Shown one piece after another: positions 56,274 through 64,000 of a stretch of DNA of 64,000 nucleotides. Numbering within the stretch: position 1 is the stretch's first letter; every line of letters starts with the position of its first letter. The position numbers were made by a program, and so were the translations under genes. The notes under the pieces were generated by a model. That model saw only the letters and a program-made list of their open reading frames with translations, did no database searches and had not been told where the DNA came from. Location of the stretch: the NCBI GenBank assembly GCA_902595065.1, contig CACJOM010000001.1, forward strand, positions 573,463 to 637,462, read 5' to 3'. This stretch comes from an uncultured SAR86 cluster bacterium. GTDB lineage: Bacteria > Pseudomonadota > Gammaproteobacteria > Magnimaribacterales > D2472.

Positions 56274-56693
56274 ATGTTATCTATTTTCAAAAAAAAACTA
56301 TTCGCTGATATTTCAGGAACTGCTGAAGACATGCCACCTCATGTGTCCGCAGTTCTATGTTTAATGATTGAAATTGCAAGAATGGATGGAAAAATAGATG
56401 ACCACGAAATAGATGAGATTAAAAATTTCTATTTAGATTTATACCCTAATGGTAATTTTACTGAAGCATTTGAAGAGCTAAAAGATTGGACAAGTCACAA
56501 GGAGTCTTTCAATCCTTTTATTAATATCATTAACAGCAATTGCACCAAAAGGATGAAAATAGAAATTTTGTCGAATATCTGGGATGTTATTTTATCTGAC
56601 GATAATGTTGATCAATATGAGAATTCTCTCTTTATGCAGATCGGTGAAATGCTATTAATTAGCAAGGAAGAGCTTGTAAAAATTCAATCTTAA
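56274..56693 (+). CDS. TerB-like protein
   Basis: 139 residues, all-helical, with MIEIARMDGKIDDHEIDEIKNFYLDL and a second repeat (ILSDDNVDQYENSLFMQIGEML) that form the TerB metal-site fold. TerB-type domains are found in tellurite-resistance and DjlA-type proteins, but no other ter gene is here. Likely an orphan sensor or chaperone-like domain. Confidence 0.75.
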   Translation: MLSIFKKKLFADISGTAEDMPPHVSAVLCLMIEIARMDGKIDDHEIDEIKNFYLDLYPNGNFTEAFEELKDWTSHKESFNPFINIINSNCTKRMKIEILSNIWDVILSDDNVDQYENSLFMQIGEMLLISKEELVKIQS

Positions 56694-57608
56694 TTAAGAG
56701 GCTAATCGCAAGTGATCCAATAGTTCGCTCTCGAATTGACGAAGGATCTCTGGTTCAATTAAATGTCTCATGTCTTCAATAATTTTTAGTTTGCTGTGTG
56801 GAATTAATTTGTGCATCTTATATGCATTCTTCAATCGAATCATTGGATCATGTTTACCATGAATAATTAAAGTTGGCGCTTTAATTTTCTGAATTTTTTT
56901 TAGCCTATCTTTTGAAGCCAATATTGATAGCAGTTGCCTTGCATACCCAGAGCCATCCTGAGCACGATTTAAGTTTTGAATTGTTTCTTTTCTAAATTCT
57001 GGGGTATCGACAACTCGATCCTTCATTCCAATCAATGAAACGATTTTGATTTCTCTTTTGATCACATCCTCAACTGAGGCATCAGGATTTTTCGATCTTT
57101 CTAGCATGAGCTCTCTCACTGGTTTTGTTGGAGCATTCATTGGACTTGGCGTTGAAGCTGTTGAAGCAATCAAGGTAAAAGATTTAACTTTTTGTGGATA
57201 TTGAGCACTTATAATTTGGGCAATCATTCCTCCCATTGATGTGCCTAATACATGAGCTTGGTTGATGTTTAATTGCTCAAGCAACTTAATCCCATCATCA
57301 GCCATATCATCAATTGTATATTCTGATTTAATTGGAATTCTTAAAAAGTACTTAATATAATCCAGCACAAAAGATGGAGTACCCAAAAATCTTGAGGATA
57401 AACCAACATCTCTATTGTCATAAGTTATAGGTCTAAAATTATGCGCTTTTAAAAAATTGATTAAATGAGGCGGCCAGTGCACAAGCTGTGCTCCAAGACC
57501 ATGGACCATGAGAACAGGATCTCCACCCTCAGGACCATAATCGCGATAAAAAATTTTTACTCCATCATTGTCAGCGAAACCCTCAGAATATTCTGCACTC
57601 TCAGTCAT
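56694..57608 (-). CDS. alpha/beta-fold hydrolase
   Basis: 304 residues. Oxyanion HG as MVHGLGAQLVHW, DNRDVGLSS, nucleophile GTSMGGMIAQ (Ser), Asp in HGKHDPMIRL and His in DMRHLIEPE complete the triad. Close in form to proline iminopeptidase or haloalkane-dehalogenase-like esterases. Tail to tail with the TerB-like gene. Confidence 0.85.
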   Translation of the reverse strand: MTESAEYSEGFADNDGVKIFYRDYGPEGGDPVLMVHGLGAQLVHWPPHLINFLKAHNFRPITYDNRDVGLSSRFLGTPSFVLDYIKYFLRIPIKSEYTIDDMADDGIKLLEQLNINQAHVLGTSMGGMIAQIISAQYPQKVKSFTLIASTASTPSPMNAPTKPVRELMLERSKNPDASVEDVIKREIKIVSLIGMKDRVVDTPEFRKETIQNLNRAQDGSGYARQLLSILASKDRLKKIQKIKAPTLIIHGKHDPMIRLKNAYKMHKLIPHSKLKIIEDMRHLIEPEILRQFESELLDHLRLAS

Positions 57609-57703
57609 ATATTTTTAAATTTTTTTATAAATATGTTTTTATACTAATGCACACTACAAATATTACCAACAATAGATAAGACTGTTATAGTCAACAAATA
57701 TTT

Positions 57704-59056
57704 ATGACCTCAAACGCAGTTTCAAATAAAGTTAGAGCGGCCTACGGCATAGGAGATTATGCAATTTGCTTATATTGGAGTGGGGTTGGTCTATACCTTC
57801 TTTATTTTTATACCGATGTTGTTGGTATAACTCCTTTATTGGCAGGCTGGATATATGCTCTTGGCATAGCTTGGGATGCAATTACAGACCCCTTTATGGG
57901 CTATCTTGCAGAAAGAACTCGCAGTAAAATGGGCAGCTACCGACCCTACATTTTTTATGGCGCAATTCCACTTGCCCTATCATTTGTTTTACTGTTCTGG
58001 GTTCCTCCATTTGAGGGGCTATTATTATTTGTTTTTTTATTAACAGTTAATTTATTGCATAGAACATGCTTTACCATAGTTAGCGTTCCATATTCTTCTC
58101 TTACAGCCAGGATCACTGATGATAGTGACGAGCGAACAAAGCTTACAACTGCTCGTATGATTGGGGCCTCCTTTGGCACTCTTTCAGTTTCAGCTTTGGG
58201 CTTTCCAATTGTTTTATGGTTTGGGGGCGGCGATGAGGCAATTGGCTTCATCTTTTTTGGAATGATTTGTGGACTTACAGCCATTCTTGTCCTAAGTATC
58301 ACTGTGCGATTTGTAAAAGAAAGAGAATTCAATTTTAGCCCAACTCAGATACCAAGTTTTTCGAAGGTTGCAAAATCAGTTTCACAAAATTATCCATTTT
58401 GGATTGTATTTGGATCAATTTTAATTCTTGGATCTACTTCTATTATGTTTAATAACAACTTAATTTATTTTGTTAAGTATTCCTTAGATCTCCATGAGTA
58501 TCAGGGTTTAATTCTGGGAGTTAGCAGTGGGGCAGCACTCTTAGCTATTCCTTTTTGGGCATATGCAGCACTAAAAATTGGTAAGAGAAATTCATGGATG
58601 GCTGCAATGGCATTATTGTTAGTTGGATTTTTAGTTTTTTATTTTTACCCAATAACTTCACTTAATGAGTTGCTATTTGTGTTGGGATTTATTGGAATTG
58701 GTAATGGCGCAACTGGTGTCCTATTTTGGTCAATGCTTCCAGATACCATTGAGTATGGAGAGTGGAAAACAGGAGTTCGAACAGAATCCTCTTTATATGG
58801 TTTCATGACTTTTGCTCAAAAAGGAGCAATAGCATTCGCGGCCATTCTTTTGGGCATGGCATTAACCCAAATTGGTTTCGAGCCAAATCAAATTCAATCT
58901 GAGGAAACGCTATCTGGATTAAAATTCATTATGACTTGGATACCACTAACAGGAATTTTTATTAGTTTCATATTGGTTTCTTTTTATCCAATAGACAAAA
59001 GCTTTCATCAAAAACTAATCCATGAGATAAACTTAAGAAAATTAGACAATGCCTAA
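57704..59056 (+). CDS. GPH-family sugar:cation symporter
   Basis: 450 residues, 12 helices. Start KVRAAYGIGDYAICLYWSGVGLYLLYFYTDVVG, ITDPFMGYLAERTRSKMGSYRPYIFYG and the late WKTGVRTESSLYGFMTFAQKGAIAFA are typical of glycoside-pentoside-hexuronide:cation symporters (MelB/LacS-like). Probably imports a disaccharide or glycoside for the downstream enzymes. Overlaps the next start by 8 bases. Confidence 0.9.
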   Translation: MTSNAVSNKVRAAYGIGDYAICLYWSGVGLYLLYFYTDVVGITPLLAGWIYALGIAWDAITDPFMGYLAERTRSKMGSYRPYIFYGAIPLALSFVLLFWVPPFEGLLLFVFLLTVNLLHRTCFTIVSVPYSSLTARITDDSDERTKLTTARMIGASFGTLSVSALGFPIVLWFGGGDEAIGFIFFGMICGLTAILVLSITVRFVKEREFNFSPTQIPSFSKVAKSVSQNYPFWIVFGSILILGSTSIMFNNNLIYFVKYSLDLHEYQGLILGVSSGAALLAIPFWAYAALKIGKRNSWMAAMALLLVGFLVFYFYPITSLNELLFVLGFIGIGNGATGVLFWSMLPDTIEYGEWKTGVRTESSLYGFMTFAQKGAIAFAAILLGMALTQIGFEPNQIQSEETLSGLKFIMTWIPLTGIFISFILVSFYPIDKSFHQKLIHEINLRKLDNA

Positions 59057-61052
59057 AATTAATTGGGGGATAATTGGACCAGGCTCGATTGCCAATGCAT
59101 TTTCTTATTCAATTGAAAATGCGACAAACTCAAAGCTCATTAGCGTTTTTGGAAGAGATTCTTACAAGACTAATAGTTTTGCTGAAAAGTTTCATATAGA
59201 TGCGTATCACCAGCTGGATGATTTTTTGTCTCAACAGGACCTAGACGCTATCTATATTGCAACCCCTCATAGCGAACATTTTTTTTATGCATTAGAAGGA
59301 ATTAAAAATAGAAAGCATGTCCTTTGCGAAAAGCCATTTACGATGAACGCTTTTGAAAGTATGGTTTTGTTAGATCTTGCTGATACAAAAAAAGTCTTCT
59401 TGATGGAAGCTTTTATGTACAGAACACACCCGCAGACAAAAAATATTTTAGACAATTTAAATTTTCTATCGGACGCTAATTCAAAAATTATGATAGAGGC
59501 CTCTTTTGGATTTAAAGCGGATGTTCCTTCAACCCACAGACTCCGAAATCCTGAGCTTGGTGGTGGAGCAATATTAGATGTTGGATGCTATCCATTAACA
59601 ATGGCCAAATTAATAGCTGGTGAATTGCAGGGCCTTGCTTTCGCTGACCCAATAAGTCTTTCTGCAACTGGTCAAATAGACAAGACGGGCGTCGATCTTC
59701 AATCACATGCGCATTTGATTTTTTCTGATTTGATTGAAGCAAAAATAAGTTGTGCCATAAATGAGGACTTTTCAAATAATCTTGTAGTATCAAATGGTAA
59801 ATATTCTATTTCCGTTACCGATCCATGGCATTGTGGACAATTTCAAGAGGGCGTCTCATCCATCCATCTCTTACACGATGGCAGGAGTGGCAAAGAAATT
59901 AAATGCATTGATGAGATTGGTTTATTTTCAAGAGAGATAGAGCATGCTGCTAAGTGTATTTTAGAATCCAAAATTGAATCAAAATTTATATGTCATGCTG
60001 AAACTCAAAGCAATATGTTCTGGCTAGATAAGTGGCGAAAAGAAATGAAGATTGATTGCCCTAAGGCTCTAATTAAACACTCACCAATCTTGCAATCAAA
60101 AGCCTATTTACTTCAAGAGCCCCAGCTTAAAACAAACGACCTTCCTGGACTCAGCAAGCTTGGCTCAAGATTAGCCTTAGGTTGTGATAATCAAACTTCT
60201 GATCTGCATGCATTTACTATGTTTGATCATTTTTATGGATCTGGCGGCAGAATTTTTGATACTGCTTTCATATATAACCACGGAATGGGTGATAAGTATC
60301 TTGGTGATTGGATAAATGCTAGACAAGTTGAAGAAGACGTAATAGTTCTGGGTAAGGGAGCTCATACGCCTGAGTGTGAGCCCAAGTATATTCGTCCCCA
60401 AGTTCTTGAGTCTTTAGAGCGTCTGCAGATTTCAAAGCTTGATATTTTTTGTTTGCACAGGGATAACCCAGATATTCCAGTGGATGAATTTATTGATGCA
60501 CTGGCTGAAATAAAGGATGAAGGTTTGGTGAGCATAATAGGAGCCTCAAATTGGGAGATGGATAGATTTTCAGAAGCAAGAAGTTATGCAAAAAAAAATG
60601 CAAAAGAGCCTTTTACTGTCCTCAGCAATAATTTCAGCTTAGCTGAGATGATTGAACCAGTATGGCCTGGCTGTGTTGGCGTTAATGATCAATATTTAGA
60701 ATATCTTCTTGATGAGCAAGTTATGTTATTTCCATGGTCATCTCAAGCCAGAGGGTTTTTTATTAAGAAAAAAGAGATTATGTCGAATGAACATTTTTCA
60801 AATCCTACCCTAGATGAAGAAATCAGAGTTTGGCATCATGAAAAAAATTTACAAAGAAGGCAAGTATGTTTTGATATGGCAAAAGAAAGAAATGTGCAAC
60901 CTATTCAAATTGCCTTAGCTTATGTATTACACAAATCTAAACTAATTTTTCCTTTAATTGGACCTAGAACAATCTTTGAATCTAATAGCTCTATTCAAGC
61001 TACTCAATTTGAATTAACTGCTAATGAACTTCAAGCGCTTGCTCAAGATTAA
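59049..61052 (+). CDS. Gfo/Idh/MocA oxidoreductase fused to aldo/keto reductase
   Basis: 667 residues, two enzymes in one chain. Residues 1-340: Rossmann NWGIIGPGSIANAF, EKP at 94-96 and GGGAILDVGCYP (Asp177) of the Gfo/Idh/MocA family. Residues about 360-667: aldo/keto reductase TIM barrel with the catalytic tetrad Asp404, Tyr409, Lys436 and His470. Both are NAD(P)-dependent sugar oxidoreductases, so the fusion may channel one sugar between oxidation and reduction steps, or recycle the cofactor internally (inference). Follows the GPH symporter. Confidence 0.9.
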   Translation: MPKINWGIIGPGSIANAFSYSIENATNSKLISVFGRDSYKTNSFAEKFHIDAYHQLDDFLSQQDLDAIYIATPHSEHFFYALEGIKNRKHVLCEKPFTMNAFESMVLLDLADTKKVFLMEAFMYRTHPQTKNILDNLNFLSDANSKIMIEASFGFKADVPSTHRLRNPELGGGAILDVGCYPLTMAKLIAGELQGLAFADPISLSATGQIDKTGVDLQSHAHLIFSDLIEAKISCAINEDFSNNLVVSNGKYSISVTDPWHCGQFQEGVSSIHLLHDGRSGKEIKCIDEIGLFSREIEHAAKCILESKIESKFICHAETQSNMFWLDKWRKEMKIDCPKALIKHSPILQSKAYLLQEPQLKTNDLPGLSKLGSRLALGCDNQTSDLHAFTMFDHFYGSGGRIFDTAFIYNHGMGDKYLGDWINARQVEEDVIVLGKGAHTPECEPKYIRPQVLESLERLQISKLDIFCLHRDNPDIPVDEFIDALAEIKDEGLVSIIGASNWEMDRFSEARSYAKKNAKEPFTVLSNNFSLAEMIEPVWPGCVGVNDQYLEYLLDEQVMLFPWSSQARGFFIKKKEIMSNEHFSNPTLDEEIRVWHHEKNLQRRQVCFDMAKERNVQPIQIALAYVLHKSKLIFPLIGPRTIFESNSSIQATQFELTANELQALAQD

Positions 61053-63468
61053 TACTGGCTTGTAAAAGTATATTTTCCGAGGAAGATCCAATTAGAATTT
61101 GATATGAGCCTTCTCTTATCTGCCAAGTATTAGTCTCCACTGACCAATAGGAAAAATTTCTTGGCCCTAGTTTAATTTCTACTTTCTTAAGTTCATCGGC
61201 GTCTATTTCTTCTTTCACAAAACCCTGCAAGGTTTTGCAAGGCTCACCAGGGAGGGGACTTGCGAAGCTCACATAACATTGAGCTATTTCTAATCCAGAA
61301 ATATCTCCAATGTTTTGAATTTCAAAATTACATGTGACGACAAAATCACTATCGGTAGTAACTTCTAGATTTTGATAATTGAAATTTGTAAATGATAGAC
61401 CGTGACCAAAACAAAACAATGGCCTTATTGACTCTGCCTCATACCATCGATAACCAACTAACAGTTTTTCATCATAGTTCATCTGTAAATCATTTCCAGG
61501 ATAGTTTTTATATGCAGGAGTATCTTCTATTCTTACTGGGAAGGTTGTTGGTAATTTACCAGATGGATTTACTTTTCCCGATAAAATATCAACCAAAGCA
61601 TTTCCAAACTCTTGTCCGGCAAACCATGTTTGGATTATAGCTTTTGCTTTCTTTTCCCATGGCATGTGAATTGGAGAACCAGTATTGATAACAACGACTG
61701 TGTTTTGATTAGTTTCTAATATTGCCTCAATTAATTTATTTTGATTTGCAGGTAAATTGAAATCAGCTCTATCATTCCCTTCTGTTTCCCAGTCTGAATT
61801 AGTTCCAGCAATCAGAATAACCTCATCTGCATGAGAGGCTATTTCTATAGCCTCTTGAAATATATCTACCTCATCAGGAGCTTGACAGCCAATGTAGACT
61901 GCTGGAAAACTTCCTTCAAAATGATATTGAACCTCAATTTTATAAGCTTTTCCTTTTTGAAAATTTGCAACTCCTTTTTTTGAAGCAGAGCCAAAGGTAA
62001 AAAATGCCTCACCAGGATCCGAGCTAGTCCAGTTATCAATAAGCTCATTTCCATCAATCAATAAACGACATTTCCCAATGCCAAAAACTTCAAATTCATG
62101 CAAGCCAGAAATATCTGGTTTATATGTACAAGAAAACTTTACTGAGATATTAGGTCTTTCTTCTTTCGAAATTACATCTTTAGCAAAACCTTCAAAAACC
62201 CAAAATTTACTCCCAGTTAATCGTTCCTCTAAAAGCAAGTTCTCTTCAAATTGATCTCCATTAAAGTATTGCACCAAGAAACCATCTTTTTCCTCCATGA
62301 GTCCTTCATTTATCTTTGGAAGATACTTGTGAGTATGGCAGCCCTTTGAATATAGAATTTCTGTCTCATGCCCAAATCTTTCTCGCACTGCTTCAAGTGG
62401 ATGAACTTGATAATGTGGCTTTAGACTTGCGCTGCCTCCACCTATAATTTGAGCTTCCATGGCATTGGGACCAATTACAGCTAATTTTTTAATATTTTTT
62501 TTCAAAGGCAGTAAACCCTCATTTTTTAACAAGACCATCCCATCAGCTGCCGCTTTTCTTAACAGTAATCTATGTTTTGGTTGATCTATAGCTTGCTCAG
62601 CCTTAATTTCAGGTTTTTGAAATCTATTTGAGAATTCAGCAACAGTCAAAATCCTTTTAACTTTGTCATCTATTAATTTCTCAGATACTTTTCTAGCTTT
62701 AACAGCATCAATTAATGCTTTGCCCCAAACATTACTAGGCCCAGGCATTTCAAGGTCCAAACCGCCATTGGCATTTTCTATAGTTTCAAGTGCTGCTCCC
62801 CAATCGCTAACTACATATCCATCAAAACTCCATTCTTCTTTTAAGATCTTGATTAATAGCTCTTGATGAGAGCTGCAAAATATATTGTTTAATTTGTTGT
62901 ATGCACTCATTACAACTTTTGCATTGCCTTCTTTTATACCCATTTCAAATGGCAATAAATAAATTTCTCTCAAAGTCTGCGCATCTATATTTGAGCTTAT
63001 TGAGTGACGTTCATACTCAGTGTCATTTCCAACAAAATGTTTCAAACACGCTGCTACGTTTTTAGATTGGACACCTTGAACATAATTGGTAGCAATTTTT
63101 CCAGTCAGAAATGGATCCTCAGAGAAACTCTCAAAATGTCTTCCTCCCAAAGGATGCCTATGAATATTAATAGTAGGCCCCAATAGAACATCCACATCTT
63201 TTGCCTGTGCTTCTTCACCCAATGCAATGCCAATATTCTTGATTAAAGGGAGATCCCATGTAGAACCTATTGATATTGCACAAGGAAAACAAGCTGAAGA
63301 TTTTCCTGAATTTGAATCGCCTCGAACTCCGTTAGGCCCATCTGACATTTTTATACTTGGAACATTCTTTTTTTCAATTTTGCTGGTGTACCAAGAATTA
63401 AATCCGCTTAATAAGGAAACTTTTTCATCTAAAGTTAGTGTTTTTATGATCTGATCAATATTTTTCAT
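61021..63468 (-). CDS. glycoside hydrolase family 3 beta-glucosidase with PA14 insert
   Basis: 815 residues, no signal peptide, so cytosolic. TIM barrel with KHFVGNDTE (143-151) and nucleophile Asp222 in VSDWGA; the alpha/beta sandwich follows, with a PA14 insert (about 390-530, SGLHEFEVFGIGKCRLLIDG) and a C-terminal fibronectin-type domain. It matches the BglB/beta-glucosidase GH3 group with PA14. Its 3' end overlaps the fusion gene by 32 bases on the other strand. Substrate is a beta-glycoside imported by a transporter such as the GPH one nearby. Confidence 0.93.
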   Translation of the reverse strand: MKNIDQIIKTLTLDEKVSLLSGFNSWYTSKIEKKNVPSIKMSDGPNGVRGDSNSGKSSACFPCAISIGSTWDLPLIKNIGIALGEEAQAKDVDVLLGPTINIHRHPLGGRHFESFSEDPFLTGKIATNYVQGVQSKNVAACLKHFVGNDTEYERHSISSNIDAQTLREIYLLPFEMGIKEGNAKVVMSAYNKLNNIFCSSHQELLIKILKEEWSFDGYVVSDWGAALETIENANGGLDLEMPGPSNVWGKALIDAVKARKVSEKLIDDKVKRILTVAEFSNRFQKPEIKAEQAIDQPKHRLLLRKAAADGMVLLKNEGLLPLKKNIKKLAVIGPNAMEAQIIGGGSASLKPHYQVHPLEAVRERFGHETEILYSKGCHTHKYLPKINEGLMEEKDGFLVQYFNGDQFEENLLLEERLTGSKFWVFEGFAKDVISKEERPNISVKFSCTYKPDISGLHEFEVFGIGKCRLLIDGNELIDNWTSSDPGEAFFTFGSASKKGVANFQKGKAYKIEVQYHFEGSFPAVYIGCQAPDEVDIFQEAIEIASHADEVILIAGTNSDWETEGNDRADFNLPANQNKLIEAILETNQNTVVVINTGSPIHMPWEKKAKAIIQTWFAGQEFGNALVDILSGKVNPSGKLPTTFPVRIEDTPAYKNYPGNDLQMNYDEKLLVGYRWYEAESIRPLFCFGHGLSFTNFNYQNLEVTTDSDFVVTCNFEIQNIGDISGLEIAQCYVSFASPLPGEPCKTLQGFVKEEIDADELKKVEIKLGPRNFSYWSVETNTWQIREGSYQILIGSSSENILLQASINLEQALEVH

Positions 63469-63509
63469 GTGTTAATCTTAATTCCTTTATAGTTAAAACA
63501 CACTCTTAT

Positions 63510-64000
63510 ATGCCTTTAGAGTTCATAATTTTTTTTGCAGCCTTATCTTTTGCAACCTCTTTGCTAACCTCTATATTTAGCGTTGGAGGGGGAATAATTA
63601 TGCTTGTTGCGTTAGCACAATCTTTTTCTCCAGGAACTCTCATTCCCTTACATGGAGCGATCCAACTTTCAAATAATTTATCAAGGACATTCGTATATAG
63701 AAAATTTTTTAGATGGCATTTAATTCAAAATATTCTGGTTGCAACTACCATTGGTTCTGTTGGGGGGATATTATTATTCGGAACTATACCTGAACAAATT
63801 CTCATATGGTTGATTGCAGGAACAATCTTATTTTTTACTTGGGCACCATTAGATAATTTTATTCTTTCAATTATGAAGAATGATTGGTTCTGTGGACTTA
63901 TTTCCGGTTTTGCTGGTATTTTTATTGGTGCAAATGGACCGTTGGTTACAGCCTACATGCGTACAAAGAACTTAAGTCCTGAATCACTAGTTGCAAATCA
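63510..64000 (+). CDS. TSUP-family permease (TauE/SafE), 3'-truncated by the window edge
   Basis: 163 codons to the right edge with no stop. MPLEFIIFFAALSFATSLL and the repeat motif SIFSVGGGIIMLVAL, LHGAIQLSNNLSRTFVYRKF, plus a second FAGIFIGANGPLVTAYM half-repeat, match TauE/SafE sulfite or anion exporters. Divergent from GH3 with 41 bases between. Confidence 0.85.
   Translation, partial: MPLEFIIFFAALSFATSLLTSIFSVGGGIIMLVALAQSFSPGTLIPLHGAIQLSNNLSRTFVYRKFFRWHLIQNILVATTIGSVGGILLFGTIPEQILIWLIAGTILFFTWAPLDNFILSIMKNDWFCGLISGFAGIFIGANGPLVTAYMRTKNLSPESLVAN

Noticed and set aside
57678-57700. Possible operator GACTgttatAGTC before the GPH symporter
   Set aside because: Only 4-base arms; too short to separate from chance in AT-rich DNA.

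Overview
The window reads as a compact, AT-rich chromosome segment of a marine gammaproteobacterium, most like the streamlined SAR86-type lineages (inference from gene content; no taxonomic marker such as rRNA is present). Support comes from gammaproteobacterial gene neighbourhoods (pepP-ubiH; rpmE divergent from priA; nnr-tsaE-amiC; dksA-pcnB; tyrS / M23 peptidase-anmK / erpA), very short intergenic gaps, many 1-30 nt gene overlaps, TonB-dependent receptors, and a thiamine uptake operon rather than thiamine synthesis. There are no insertion sequences, integrases, phage genes, CRISPR arrays or rRNA operons. Coding density is very high; the only gene-free stretch above 300 bases is 43567-43906, which holds a strongly structured, unidentified RNA-like element upstream of tRNA-Ala. 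Layout: 1-7258 housekeeping (partial pepP, ubiH, maf, an SDR, rpmB, sixA-like, dut, rpmE with an acidic tail, priA). 7255-15307: an SDR, amidase amiC, tsaE, nnr, a beta-propeller lipase/lactonase-like protein, an alpha/beta hydrolase, a Nudix enzyme and a LACTB2-like metallo-beta-lactamase protein. 15302-22758: acs, deoxynucleoside kinase, pcnB, dksA with a histone-H1-like N-terminal tail, a PfkB kinase, hemL, hemJ. 22867-28985: erpA, anmK, M23 peptidase, FAH-family enzyme, tyrS, a YciC-like membrane protein, and an unusual pair of a small P-loop kinase and an HxGH nucleotidyltransferase. 29045-33312: tRNA-Ile(GAT), an MHS-type MFS transporter, and an M16 peptidase. 33472-37009 is a TPP-riboswitch-controlled thiamine salvage operon (TonB receptor, PnuT, thiamine-kinase-like). 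37045-41375: FKBP lipoprotein, desaturase, DUF4212-SSS sodium symporter, a short ubiK and DoxX. 41407-43566: a Fur-box-controlled siderophore receptor. 43601-47229: structured RNA, tRNA-Ala(TGC), periplasmic MBL protein, aroK, type II pantothenate kinase, Bax-inhibitor-1 family protein. 47294-50692: an operon of a diheme cytochrome c, a parallel beta-helix protein and a diiron carboxylate protein behind a perfect 19-bp palindrome. 50713-53469: CobT/CobS-like VWA-AAA+ pair with no cobalamin genes nearby. 53580-57608: tesB, an exported amidohydrolase, a TerB-like protein and an alpha/beta hydrolase. 57704-64000: a sugar-use locus (GPH symporter, a Gfo/Idh/MocA-aldo/keto reductase fusion, a GH3 beta-glucosidase) and a partial TSUP permease. 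The best candidates for undescribed biology are the diiron/beta-helix/diheme operon, the structured RNA at 43601-43835, the kinase-nucleotidyltransferase pair at 28190-28985, the orphan CobS/CobT pair, and the two proteins with grafted low-complexity tails (L31 and DksA).
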